Part shown: piece after piece, positions 38,120-46,792 of the stretch
Layout of the letters: every line of letters starts with the position of its first letter
How positions within the stretch are numbered: position 1 is the stretch's first letter
DNA from: Streptomyces curacoi
Lineage (GTDB): Bacteria > Actinomycetota > Actinomycetes > Streptomycetales > Streptomycetaceae
DNA length: 64,000 nt
NCBI RefSeq assembly: GCF_001513975.1
Contig: NZ_KQ947986.1
Location: 598,713-662,712, forward strand
Direction: 5' to 3'
The notes under the pieces: generated by a model
What the model was told of the DNA's origin: nothing
What the model saw: the letters and a program-made list of their open reading frames with translations, nothing else
Databases searched by the model: none
Program-made: the position numbers and the translations under genes

Positions 38120-38249
38120 GCCCAGCCCACCTCCGGTCCCGGCCCACCGCCCCGAAGCGGGCCCCTGGGCCCCCAGCCTGGCACACGCCACCGACACCCG
38201 GCCGGTGCGCTCTCCGCCACCGATCACTTGGGACGCGCCCGTTTGCCAC

Positions 38250-38330
38250 GACCGTCTTCCAGGCCCGTCTCCGCGCGCGTCTTCCACGGCTGTCTTCCGC
38301 GGCCGTCTTCCACGACCGTCTTCCGCGGCC
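38250..38330. repeat. Degenerate 13-14 bp tandem repeat (CCGTCTTCCxCGG)
   Basis: Five to six copies of CGTCTTCC with a GC-rich spacer fill the space upstream of the phosphodiesterase gene and end exactly at the stop of the gene at 38331. Confidence 0.7.
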
Positions 38331-38738
38331 TCAGCGCCCGTCGTATCCAGCCGTCGGCATCGACAGCCTCCGATGCACCCGCGCCTTCATCTGCGCGTCG
38401 TACAACGGCTCGGCGCGCCCCACCGTCTCCACCCGCACGCCCCGCCGGGCGCACTCCGCGGTGAACTCCTCGACGGAGGACAGCGCGCTCTCCAGCACCC
38501 TGCGGCTGGGTGCCACGAACAGGTCGAGGCCGGGGCGGACACCCTCCCACAGCACGCTGTGGTCCGCCCGCAACCCGCGTACGAGAAGCTCGCGCGCGAC
38601 GATGTACCCGTGCTCGGCGGCCCAGCGTGCGCACATCGCGTGCTGGCTGCGGGAATCCACCAGGAAGGGGTCGGCGTCCAGCTCTTCGAGAGGCGTCAGA
38701 CTGGCGATCGCCGTGACACGCACTACGGATGACCCCAT
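38331..38738 (-). CDS. Hypothetical protein with weak resemblance to resolvase N-terminal domain
   Basis: The 135-residue protein starts at the ATG at 38738 after AGGGGG. The segment SRSQHAMCARWAAEHGYIVARELL, and the alternating strand/helix order, weakly recall serine-recombinase catalytic domains, but the catalytic serine context is unclear, so no such function is claimed. It carries no membrane segment. It is divergent from the metallo-beta-lactamase gene with 84 bp between them. Confidence 0.65.
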   Translation of the reverse strand: MGSSVVRVTAIASLTPLEELDADPFLVDSRSQHAMCARWAAEHGYIVARELLVRGLRADHSVLWEGVRPGLDLFVAPSRRVLESALSSVEEFTAECARRGVRVETVGRAEPLYDAQMKARVHRRLSMPTAGYDGR

Positions 38739-38822
38739 GGCGTCCCCCTCACCTCCGGGTTTCGCCGCCGACCCTACTCCAGCCCGTACGCTTCGGGGAG
38801 TCGCGCGAAGGAGGCAAAGAAG

Positions 38823-39596
38823 GTGCCGGTGGAGATCACCTGGTGGGGTCACGCCACCTGCACGCTGGAGGACTCGAACATACGCGTGCTGACCGATCCC
38901 CTGTTCGCACGCCGGCTCGCACACCTGCGCCGCCGCCGGGGCGCACTGCCGCCGCCCGGCGCCTGGCGCGCGGACGTCGCCGTGGTCTCCCATCTGCACG
39001 CCGACCACCTCCACGTGCCGTCCCTGGCCAGGCTGGCGCAGGGCACCCGCCTGCTCGTGCCCCGGGGCGCGCCCCGTGCGGTGCCGGGCCTGCGCCGGCT
39101 CACGCATCTGCGGGTGACCGAGATGGCGCCCGGTGATGTGACGACGGTGGGCGATCTGGCCGTACGGGCCGTTCCCGCGCGGCATGACGGGCGGCGGCTG
39201 CCGGTGGGCCCGCACCGCTCCCCCGCCCTCGGTTACGTCGTCGAGGGCGAGGCGCGTACGTACTTCGCCGGGGACACCGGCCTGTTCGAGTCGATGGCGA
39301 AGGAGGTCGGTCCGGTCGACGTGGCGTTGCTGCCCGTGGGCGGCTGGGGGCCGTATCTCGGGGCGGGTCATCTGGACGCGGGGCGGGCCGCCGAGGCACT
39401 GGCCCGGCTCGCGCCGCGCAGCGCGGTGCCGGTGCACTACGGCACGTACTGGCCGATCGGCATGGATGCCGTGCGCCCCCATGAATTCCACGCGCCCGGC
39501 GAGGAGTTCGCCCGGCTCGCGGCGGAGCGCGCACCCGGCGTGTCGGTGCATCGGCTCGCGCACGGGGAGAGCGTGCGCCTGGAGGTGGCCCCGTGA
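38823..39596 (+). CDS. Metallo-beta-lactamase-fold hydrolase (UlaG-like)
   Basis: The GTG at 38823, eight bases after AAGGAGG, gives 257 residues. The metal motif is SHLHADHLH, with further ligands in PARHDG, FAGDTG and VPVHYGTYWP. The opening WWGHATCTL matches UlaG/NAPE-PLD-type hydrolases. The substrate is unknown. The gene overlaps the next by GTGA, so they are co-translated. Confidence 0.88.
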   Translation: MPVEITWWGHATCTLEDSNIRVLTDPLFARRLAHLRRRRGALPPPGAWRADVAVVSHLHADHLHVPSLARLAQGTRLLVPRGAPRAVPGLRRLTHLRVTEMAPGDVTTVGDLAVRAVPARHDGRRLPVGPHRSPALGYVVEGEARTYFAGDTGLFESMAKEVGPVDVALLPVGGWGPYLGAGHLDAGRAAEALARLAPRSAVPVHYGTYWPIGMDAVRPHEFHAPGEEFARLAAERAPGVSVHRLAHGESVRLEVAP

Positions 39597-40213
39597 CGGT
39601 GCTGGCCGCCACCGCGACGACGGTGCCGCCCGAGTCGACACAGCAGGCGATCGGCTATCCGTCGCTGTTCCTGCTGGTGCTGATCGGGGCGCTGGTACCG
39701 GTGGTCCCGACGGGGGCGCTGGTCAGTTCGGCGGCGGTGGTGGCGTTTCACCAGACGGCGCCGTTCTCGCTGGCACTGGTGTTCGTGACGGCGTCGACAG
39801 CGGCCTTCCTGGGCGATGCGACGCTGTACTGGCTGGGGCGGCGCGGCATGCGCTCGAAGAACGGTTCGCGCTGGCTGGCGGCGATCCGCTCCCGGGCGCC
39901 GGAGGACCGGCTCACGCAGGCGCAGGACAAGCTGGCCGGGCACGGGGTGGCCGTACTGGTGCTGTCCCGGCTGGTGCCGGCGGGGCGGCTGCCGGTGATG
40001 CTGGCCTGTCTGCTGGCGAAGTGGCCGATGCGGAGGTTCGCCCGCGGGAACCTGCCGGCCTGCCTGGCCTGGGCTGTGACGTACCAGTTGATCGGGATTC
40101 TCGGCGGGTCGCTGTTCGAGGAGCCGTGGGAGGGCGTGGTGGCGGCCGTTGCGCTGACGCTGGTCATCAGTGGGGCGCCGAGCGTGTGGAAGCGGGTTCG
40201 TGCCGGCAGGTGA
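39593..40213 (+). CDS. DedA/VTT-domain membrane protein
   Basis: The 206-residue protein begins with GTG at 39593 inside the previous stop. Helices are near residues 22-50, 58-80, 115-140, 148-168 and 178-195. The VTT core appears as FLGDATLYWLGRRG and the DedA signature as LSRLVPAGRLPVMLACLLA. DedA proteins move phospholipids or support membrane potential. It is coupled to the metallo-hydrolase. Confidence 0.86.
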   Translation: MTVLAATATTVPPESTQQAIGYPSLFLLVLIGALVPVVPTGALVSSAAVVAFHQTAPFSLALVFVTASTAAFLGDATLYWLGRRGMRSKNGSRWLAAIRSRAPEDRLTQAQDKLAGHGVAVLVLSRLVPAGRLPVMLACLLAKWPMRRFARGNLPACLAWAVTYQLIGILGGSLFEEPWEGVVAAVALTLVISGAPSVWKRVRAGR

Positions 40214-40238
40214 TGCCTCGTCGCCGGGTGCGGTCGCA

Positions 40239-41354
40239 CTACAGCACCCTTGAAGCGCCGACCGGCATGTCCCACAGGTCCTCTCGGGGCAGTCCCGCCT
40301 TCTCCCACGCCGCTCGCACGCGCGTGAGCGGTTCCAGGACCGGCTCCGCCGACAGCACGAACGTCGCCCAGTGCATGGGCGCCATCCGCCGCGCGCCGAG
40401 GTCCTGGGCGGCGCGGACCGCCTCCTCCGGGTCGCAGTGGACGTCGCTGAGCCACCAGCGGGGGTCGTAGGCGCCGATGGGGAGCAGGGCGAGGTCGATG
40501 CCCGGGTAGCGCTCGCCGATGCGGGTGAACCAGTGGCCGTAGCCGGTGTCGCCCGCGAAGTACAGGCGCTGTCCGTCGGGGGCGGTGAGCACCCAGCCGC
40601 CCCACAGGCTGCGGCAGGTGTCGATGAGGGTGCGCTTGGACCAGTGGTGGGCGGGCACGAAGTCGAAGCGGACCCCGTCCAGTTCCGCCGCCTCCCACCA
40701 GTCCAGCTCGGTGACCTGCGTGAACCTGCGGCGGCGGAACCAGCCTGCGAGGCCGGCCGGCACGAACACCGGGGTCTCGCGCGGGAGTCGGCGCAGCGTG
40801 GGCGCGTCCAGATGGTCGTAGTGGTTGTGGCTGATGACGACCGCGTCGACGCGTGGCAGGGCGTGCCAGGCGATGCCGACCGGGGTGATGCGGGCCGGGG
40901 TGCCGAGGATGCGGCGCGACCAGACCGGGTCGGTGAGCACGGTCAGCCCGCCGATCTGCACGACCCAGCTGGCGTGGCCCGCCCAGGAGACGGCGACCGT
41001 CTGCGCGTCCACGCGGGGCACCGGGCCCGGCTCGAAGGGCAGCCGCGGGATGTCGGCGAGGCCCTCGCGGCCCGGGCGTACGGCGCCCTCGCGGGCGAAG
41101 CGGGCGAGCGCCTTGATGCCGGGCAGCGGGGCGGTGAGCCGGTCGTGGAAGGTCCGCGGCCACACCCGGCGTTCGCCCAGCGGGCGGGGTGCGGCGAGCG
41201 GCGGGAACGGGGGCGCCAAGGGCGACGAAGGCGCCAGGGGTGACGGGGCCGCCACGGGTGACGGAGCCGCCGGAACGTCGGCTTCCTGGGTGGTCGTACG
41301 CGATGTGGTCGTACGCGATGTGGTCGGCGTGGCTGACTCGGACTGCTGCGTCAT
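40239..41354 (-). CDS. NAPE-PLD/UlaG-like metallo-beta-lactamase-fold hydrolase
   Basis: The ATG at 41354 follows GGGAG and overlaps the upstream stop (ATGA), deciding the start against an ATG five codons earlier. The 371-residue protein has a Ser/Thr/Pro-rich low-complexity N-terminus (about 1-60), then the domain with SWAGHASWVV, ISHNHYDHLD, VPAHHWSKRT, YFAGDTGY and PMHWATF. WFRRRRF and the tail resemble NAPE-PLD-type phospholipases, so a lipid substrate is possible. It is a distant paralogue of the gene at 38823. Confidence 0.87.
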   Translation of the reverse strand: MTQQSESATPTTSRTTTSRTTTQEADVPAAPSPVAAPSPLAPSSPLAPPFPPLAAPRPLGERRVWPRTFHDRLTAPLPGIKALARFAREGAVRPGREGLADIPRLPFEPGPVPRVDAQTVAVSWAGHASWVVQIGGLTVLTDPVWSRRILGTPARITPVGIAWHALPRVDAVVISHNHYDHLDAPTLRRLPRETPVFVPAGLAGWFRRRRFTQVTELDWWEAAELDGVRFDFVPAHHWSKRTLIDTCRSLWGGWVLTAPDGQRLYFAGDTGYGHWFTRIGERYPGIDLALLPIGAYDPRWWLSDVHCDPEEAVRAAQDLGARRMAPMHWATFVLSAEPVLEPLTRVRAAWEKAGLPREDLWDMPVGASRVL

Positions 41355-42598
41355 CGAGGAGGCTCCCATCGCTGAGCGTCGTCGCGGAGATCGTCGAAGA
41401 CCGACTTCAAGTGGATCAACGAGCGGTGCACGTGTGGCAGTTCCAACGGCGTGGGTGAAGCGATGAGCTCCACGCGTTCCTCGTCGCCGCCGCCCAGCAG
41501 CGGTCCGGTGGACAGCCGCACGCGCAGCGCGCCGAGGTCGTCGCCGAAGCGGTGTCCGCCCGGCGCGGGCATGCCGAGCCGGGCGGCGAGGAAGTCCTCC
41601 AGGTCCTGCGCGTCCCCCACACCCTGCGCGGACAGCCCGGCGCGCAGGGGGCCGAGGTCGACGTACAGGTGCCGTCCCGCCTGCGGTGGCCGCGCCAGGG
41701 CGCCCGCCCCCACGACGGCGGCATGCGCGGCCGCGGCCACGCGCGCGTGCAGGCGTACGGCGGTGGCGACTCGCGCGGTGACCGGCTCGGGCTCCGTCAG
41801 CGCGTACCCGGCCGCGAGGGCGACCGGGCCGGCGACGCGGGAGCCGAGCGCGGTGAGCACGTCGAGCACGCGCGCGTGGAGGCTGTCGCCGGCCTCGCCC
41901 GCGGGGAACCGTGCGACGGCGGCCGGCCAGCCGGCCGGGAGGTGGGCGCCGGCCAGGTCGGTGACGACGGTGACCTGCTCGGGCAGCATCTCGGCGGGGC
42001 TGAGCAGCACGGTGTCGTGCGGGGCATGCACGGTGTCGCGCCAGGTCTCGTCGCTGACCAGGTGCAGCCCCTCGCCGGTGGCGGCCTCGACGGTCTCGTG
42101 CAGCACCTCGGGCGGGGCCACGGTGGCGGTCGGGTCGTCGGCGACGGACAGCACCAGCAGCCGCGGTTCACCGCCCTCGGCACGGACCCGGCGGACGGTC
42201 TCCAGAAGGGCGTACGGATCCGGTACCCCGCCGCACTCGGCCGGGGTGGGCACATGGAAGACGGGTCTGCCCAACAGGCGTGCGTACGGCGCCCACCAGG
42301 CGGCACACGGCCGGGGCACCAGGACGTCACCGCCGAGCGCGAAGGTCAGCGCGAGCAGCAGGGCGGGGGCCCCGGGAGCGGCCACCGCACGGTCGGGCTC
42401 GGCCGGCAGGCCACGCCGGCCCCAGTACCCGCACGCGGCCTCCAGGAGTGCGGCGCCGCCACCGACCGCCTCGCTCTCGGACCGCCCCGCGGCGGCGGCG
42501 AGCACAGCGGCCAGCTCGGGGAGCACGGGCAGCCCGTCGTCCGGGAGCGGCGGCCCGTACCGGACGGGGCCGTGGCCTTCGGGGTCCGTCCGGCGCAT
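41351..42598 (-). CDS. Aminotransferase-fold protein without the PLP lysine
   Basis: The 415-residue protein (ATG at 42598 after GGAGG) has the layout of fold-type I class I/II aminotransferases: GAPALLLALTFALGGDVLVPRP, LLVLSVADDPTATV, then VSDETWRDTVH, the usual SDE-(I/T)-Y motif with Trp for Tyr. At the Schiff-base position, VVTDLAGAHLPAGW replaces SxSK..G.PGWR, and the only lysine of the protein is near the C-terminus (HLKSVFDD). It therefore cannot be a normal PLP enzyme. It is coupled to the metallo-hydrolase gene by ATGA. Confidence 0.75.
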   Translation of the reverse strand: MRRTDPEGHGPVRYGPPLPDDGLPVLPELAAVLAAAAGRSESEAVGGGAALLEAACGYWGRRGLPAEPDRAVAAPGAPALLLALTFALGGDVLVPRPCAAWWAPYARLLGRPVFHVPTPAECGGVPDPYALLETVRRVRAEGGEPRLLVLSVADDPTATVAPPEVLHETVEAATGEGLHLVSDETWRDTVHAPHDTVLLSPAEMLPEQVTVVTDLAGAHLPAGWPAAVARFPAGEAGDSLHARVLDVLTALGSRVAGPVALAAGYALTEPEPVTARVATAVRLHARVAAAAHAAVVGAGALARPPQAGRHLYVDLGPLRAGLSAQGVGDAQDLEDFLAARLGMPAPGGHRFGDDLGALRVRLSTGPLLGGGDEERVELIASPTPLELPHVHRSLIHLKSVFDDLRDDAQRWEPPR

Positions 42599-42863
42599 CC
42601 GTGCCTCCGCGCAGTGCCTGGTGCCTTGGTGGTTCGTCGTCGTCCGGTGCTCCGGGAGAGTCGGTGTGCCGTGGTGCGAGCTCTGGGGTTGGTAACGGTG
42701 CGGGGTTCGTACGGTGTGTCGCGTACCCCTGGCGCTCTGAGTACCCATCGTGGCGCCACCCCATGGCCGCCCGCCGGGGTTGCGCCCGTCACAGCCGGCC
42801 CGGGCCGTCCTGGGCGGCCTTGCGGTCGGCGGTGCGGTCGGCCGGGCGGGGTGGCCGTACGGA

Positions 42864-43505
42864 TCAGCCCTCCCCGGTGGGCGTCCTGCGGCGCAGCCGG
42901 TACACCGCGCCGCCGAGCGCGCCCGCGATCAGCAGGCCGCCGGCGACCAGGGCGGGGACGGAGTCGGTGAAGGTGCCGCCGGCGCCGGCCCGTACGCCGT
43001 GCGGGACCTGGGTGTGGCCGCAGGCGTCGTCGTGATGCTCGGGGCAGGGCCGGTGGCTGCTGCGGCCGTGATCGCCTCCGCCGCCGCGGGCCACCGTGAA
43101 GGTCGCGCTCCACGGCTTGCCCTCACCGCCGTGGGCCGCAGGGCAGGTGCCGTCGACCGTCCACGCGGAGTCCGCTCCCGTCGCGTCCGGGCCGCCCTCG
43201 AAGTTCTCGGCCGGGGAGATACGCGCGGTGCCGCTGTAGGCGGGCCCGGTGGCCTTGTCGTCATTGCCGGGGACGCGCTTCAACTGGACGGTGCCCTCTT
43301 CGAACGCCTGCGAGGTGGCGTCGATGGTGGCGGGAGCGTGCCCGCCGACGGGGTCGCAGGCGACCGAGACGGTGACGCTGCCGCCCGGGGAGACGGTCCT
43401 CGGGCTCACCTCCGCGGCCGGGTCCGCGGAGGCGGCCGAGGCGGCGATGCCCAGGACGGCACCGGCCACAGCGGCGACGGGCAGAGCACGGGCGGTGCGG
43501 CGCAT
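42864..43505 (-). CDS. Secreted, C-terminally anchored hypothetical protein
   Basis: The 213-residue product starts at 43505 after AAGGAG. A signal peptide (1-28, ending ASA) is followed by an extracellular Ig-like region (VSPRTVSPGGSVTVSVAC, about 30-140), a His/Asp-rich stretch (about 140-170), and a single helix near the end (VPALVAGGLLIAGALGGAVYRLRRR). No LPXTG motif precedes the helix, so it is not a standard sortase substrate. Function unknown. Confidence 0.78.
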   Translation of the reverse strand: MRRTARALPVAAVAGAVLGIAASAASADPAAEVSPRTVSPGGSVTVSVACDPVGGHAPATIDATSQAFEEGTVQLKRVPGNDDKATGPAYSGTARISPAENFEGGPDATGADSAWTVDGTCPAAHGGEGKPWSATFTVARGGGGDHGRSSHRPCPEHHDDACGHTQVPHGVRAGAGGTFTDSVPALVAGGLLIAGALGGAVYRLRRRTPTGEG

Positions 43506-43690
43506 GGGCTGAGCTCCTTCGGCCGGCGACTGCGGGGACACGGCGGTCGTGCCCCCGCAGTCATGACAGCCCGCCCGAGGGCCGGGCGCGCGCGGCCGGG
43601 CCCCATTCGCGCGACGGGGGCGGCCGAGCGGGTGACGTCGAGGGGTGCGGGCGAGGCGGCCGCAGCGACCCGGGCCTCCGCCCCCACCCG

Positions 43691-44407
43691 TCAGTTCAGC
43701 AGCGCCGCCAGGTCCCGCTCCAGCCCGCGGCCCCGCCTGCTGACGACGCCGGACGCGACGTCCGACAGCTTGCGGTTGGTGCCCTGCGAGATGCGGCGCA
43801 GGACGCCGAAGGCGGCGTCGGCGTCGCAGCCGAGGACGTGCATGACGATGCCGCAGGCCTGGTCGACGACGGGCCGGGAGCGCAGGGCGGTGCCGAGGTG
43901 GTCGAGTTCCGTGAGGGCGGCGCGGTAGGAGCGGTCGCGGACCAGGCAGCTCGCGGCGAATTCACCGAGGGCGTGCACGGGTCCGTGCGGGGCGCCGTCC
44001 AGGGCGCCGGGCCGGAAGCTGTAGAGACTGAGGGTCACCGTCAGGCCGGGGCGGCGGAAGGGGAGCGTGACGCTGGAGCGCACGCCCGAGTCGAGCGCCA
44101 TGGCGCGGTACTCCGGCCAGCGCTCCTCGCGCAGCAGGTCGGCCGAGTCGACGGGCTTGCCGCGTTCCAGGGCGGCCGGGATGGGCCCGTCCCCGGAGCG
44201 GAGCTGCACGGCGACCAGTCCGGCGAGGTCGGGATGGGTGACGGCGCCGGGCCGCTCGGCACCCGCCTCGGACACGAGGCTGCTCGCGCCGCAGCAGTCG
44301 GCGGTGCAGCGCACGGCCTGCTCGGCCAGTTCGGACAGTCTGCGGCCCGGAAGGGCGGCTTCGGCGGACTCGTCTCCGAAGTGACCCACATGGTCGTGAG
44401 CGGGCAT
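43691..44407 (-). CDS. GAF-ANTAR antitermination-type regulator
   Basis: The 238-residue protein starts at 44407, where GGAGGAG precedes the ATG. A GAF domain (about 25-150) is followed by an ANTAR RNA-binding domain (about 165-230, LRSRPVVDQACGIVMHVLGCDADAAFGVLRRISQGTN). Such proteins act by antitermination on nascent mRNA. A Cys cluster (CTADCC, residues 33-38) in the GAF part may be redox-sensing. It is divergent from the PAS/GAF gene at 44532. Confidence 0.88.
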   Translation of the reverse strand: MPAHDHVGHFGDESAEAALPGRRLSELAEQAVRCTADCCGASSLVSEAGAERPGAVTHPDLAGLVAVQLRSGDGPIPAALERGKPVDSADLLREERWPEYRAMALDSGVRSSVTLPFRRPGLTVTLSLYSFRPGALDGAPHGPVHALGEFAASCLVRDRSYRAALTELDHLGTALRSRPVVDQACGIVMHVLGCDADAAFGVLRRISQGTNRKLSDVASGVVSRRGRGLERDLAALLN

Positions 44408-44518
44408 CCTCAACTCCTCCTTTCCCGTGCGCGTTCCCGGTCCCGCGCGGGGAAAACAGCGGGAGAGCAAGGGGATCCGGTCGCCTCCTCCGCCTCCCCG
44501 CGGGCTGTTGCGGCGAGC

Positions 44519-44524
44519 TAGGTT
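44519..44524 (+). promoter_or_regulatory. -10 box for a leaderless transcript
   Basis: TAGGTT lies seven bases before the ATG at 44532, placing the start of transcription at the start codon. No Shine-Dalgarno is present upstream. Confidence 0.6.
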
Positions 44525-44531
44525 CTCTCCC

Positions 44532-45674
44532 ATGGCGCAGACGGACGAATTCGGTGAAGAGCTCGCGGATTTCGTGCGCCGCGTCGCGGAACTCAAGGCG
44601 GCCCGCTCCCTGTCGGGCGGTGATCTGCCGACGGTTCTGGACGCGGCCATCTTCGAACTCGATCACGTGGCCGACCAGTTGTGGCCGTGGTACGAGCGAC
44701 TGTCCTCGGGCCGGCTGCCCCGTACGGCGTCCTCCGACCGCCAGGAGCAGCATCTGCTGCGCGCGGTGTTCCAGCGGTTTCCGCTGCCGGTGGCGCTGGT
44801 CGACCGGGAGGCGGTGGTGCGCCGCCTGAACTTCGCGGCGACGTCCTTCACCGGCGTCCGGGCGGGCTATGCGACGGGTCGCCCGCTGACCGGGTTCCTC
44901 GCCCACGCCGACCGGGCGGCGTTCCGTTCCCAGGCCGCGGCGGTGGCGCGCGGCGAGGGCGACCGCAGCCTCACCGTGCACCTCCAGCAGCGCCCGTCCG
45001 CCCGGGTCCACGCGACCCTGGCCGCCGTACGCCCGAGCGGGGAGCCGCACACCACGGTGCTGGTGGTGCTGCAGCCCGGCGACCTCCCGGCATCCGGCGC
45101 GCCGGCCCCGGCCGCCACGTCGGCGCTCCAGGTCCCCGACCTCACCGAGGCCACCCGGCACGCGGCCCTGATGGACCTCCTGGACGAGATGACGACGACG
45201 CTGCTGACCGCGGCGCGCGGCGACCGAGAGGCGGTCCTGCGGCAGGCGGCCCAGGTTCTGCACGGCCGGTTCGCCGACTGGGTGATCGTCGACACGGGCA
45301 CGGCCGGCACAGGCACGAGCGGGCTCTCCCGTACGGCGGTGCTGGCCCCGTCCGAGGAGGAGGCGAAGGCGCTGGCCGCCCAGGCCCCCACCAGGTGCCC
45401 CCTGGTCCTGGAGACGGCACGCACCGGCTCGGCGGCCGTGCAGGTCCGCCCGGCGGACCCGGACGCCTTCGGCCACGACCCGCAGGGCGCCCCGGTCCTC
45501 GTACAGGCGAACGTCACCTCACTGCTGTGCGTGCCGCTGGCCGTCGAGGGGACCGTGCACGGCGTCCTGACCCTGTTCAGGTGCGGGGCTCGCCTGGCGT
45601 TCTCCATGGCGGAGGCGCAGGCCATGGACATGATGTCCCGCCACATGTCACTGGCGGTGGCAGCAACGTCCTGA
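44532..45674 (+). CDS. PAS/GAF-domain sensor protein
   Basis: The 380-residue protein (ATG at 44532) has an N-terminal helical region, a PAS fold (about 75-190, FPLPVALVDREAVVRRLNFAATSFTGV) and a GAF domain (about 225-375, LMDLLDEMTTTLLTAARGDREAVLRQAAQVL). No histidine kinase, PP2C or output domain follows, so it may pass a signal to a partner such as the divergent ANTAR protein or the sigma factor gene downstream. It is cytoplasmic. Confidence 0.78.
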   Translation: MAQTDEFGEELADFVRRVAELKAARSLSGGDLPTVLDAAIFELDHVADQLWPWYERLSSGRLPRTASSDRQEQHLLRAVFQRFPLPVALVDREAVVRRLNFAATSFTGVRAGYATGRPLTGFLAHADRAAFRSQAAAVARGEGDRSLTVHLQQRPSARVHATLAAVRPSGEPHTTVLVVLQPGDLPASGAPAPAATSALQVPDLTEATRHAALMDLLDEMTTTLLTAARGDREAVLRQAAQVLHGRFADWVIVDTGTAGTGTSGLSRTAVLAPSEEEAKALAAQAPTRCPLVLETARTGSAAVQVRPADPDAFGHDPQGAPVLVQANVTSLLCVPLAVEGTVHGVLTLFRCGARLAFSMAEAQAMDMMSRHMSLAVAATS

Positions 45675-45756
45675 ACGGCGTCCCTGTCGTGAAGGGCATC
45701 CCTACGGCGACACCGAGACCGGCACCGGCACCGGCACGAGCTCCGGCACCCGGGCC

Positions 45757-46548
45757 CTAGGCCACATCACGGAGTACCTGTTCCCGCAGCCGGCTGCAGC
45801 ACCGGCTGATCAGCCGGGACACGTGCATCTGCGAGATGCCCAACTGCTCGGCGATCCGGCTCTGCGTCATGTCCCCGAAGAACCGCATGTACAGAATCGC
45901 CCGCTCACGCTCGGGCAGCGCGGCCAGCCGGGGCTTGACGGCCTCACGGTCCACCACGGTGTCCAGCGCGGGATCGGCGGAGCCCAGCGCGTCACTCAGC
46001 GAGTATCCGTCCTCGCTGCCGGGCAGCTCCGCGTCCAGCGACAGGGCGGTGAAACTCTCCAGCGCCTCCAGACCGACCCGGACATCGGCCTCGCTCATGT
46101 CGGCGTGCTCGGCGATCTCGGCGACCGTGGGCCGGCGGCCCGAGACGGTCTGCAGGTCCTGGACGGCGAACCGCACCCGGTTGCGCAGATCCTGCACGCG
46201 CCGGGGCACGTGCAGCGTCCACATGTGGTCGCGGAAGTGCCGCTTGATCTCACCGGTGATGGTGGGCACGGCGTAGCTCTCGAAGGCGTTGCCGCGCTCG
46301 GGGTCGTACCGGTCGACGGCCTTGACCAGCCCGAGGGCGGCCACCTGCCGCAGATCCTCGAAGCTCTCGCCACGGCTGCGGAATCGTCCGGCGAGCCGTT
46401 CGGCCATGGGCAGCCACGCCTCGACGATCTTCTCCCGGATGGTGTCGCGCTGCTGCCCCTCGGGCAGCGTGGCGAGCTTGCGGAAGTCCTCGGCGGTGTC
46501 GGGGGCGTCGTCGTGGGGGTGGTGCTTCGCGCTCACTGAAGTGGGCAT
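45757..46548 (-). CDS. SigB/SigF-family RNA polymerase sigma factor
   Basis: The 263-residue protein starts at the ATG at 46548. Regions are in order: region 2 (about 45-115, ERLAGRFRSRGESFEDLRQVAALGLVKAVDRYDP and FESYAVPTITGEIKRHFRDH), region 3 (about 125-180, RPTVAEIAEHADM) and region 4 (about 205-258, LPERERAILYMRFFGDMTQSRIAEQLGISQMHVSRLI). The HVPRRVQ sequence is typical of SigB/F/G. It likely directs stress or development genes. No anti-sigma gene adjoins it. Confidence 0.93.
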   Translation of the reverse strand: MPTSVSAKHHPHDDAPDTAEDFRKLATLPEGQQRDTIREKIVEAWLPMAERLAGRFRSRGESFEDLRQVAALGLVKAVDRYDPERGNAFESYAVPTITGEIKRHFRDHMWTLHVPRRVQDLRNRVRFAVQDLQTVSGRRPTVAEIAEHADMSEADVRVGLEALESFTALSLDAELPGSEDGYSLSDALGSADPALDTVVDREAVKPRLAALPERERAILYMRFFGDMTQSRIAEQLGISQMHVSRLISRCCSRLREQVLRDVA

Positions 46549-46792
46549 GTTGCGTCGCAACTCCCTTGGTTGTGCTCTGGGTTGGACGGTCACCGCGGGA
46601 GTGCGGGCGCATACCGGAACCGGACACACCCGTGGCGGGGAATCGCCGCTCCCACGGACGTGCCTCCTGTCCGAAGCACTGTTCCTTCGCCTGCCCTGAC
46701 GTCCGGGCCGCAAACACCCGGGCAGGTTTTCCGCCTGTCCGCGGGGTCACTCGTAGTGCCGCGCAGTCCCCCCTCAGTCCAGGAGGTCCCGC

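Noticed and set aside
38331..38738. Serine recombinase or resolvase
   Set aside because: Similarity is limited to general alternation of strand and helix; no clear catalytic serine motif or DNA-binding domain.
45715..45755. CCGGCA hexamer repeats as a regulatory array
   Set aside because: Short, imperfect GC-rich microrepeat between converging genes, likely chance or slippage.
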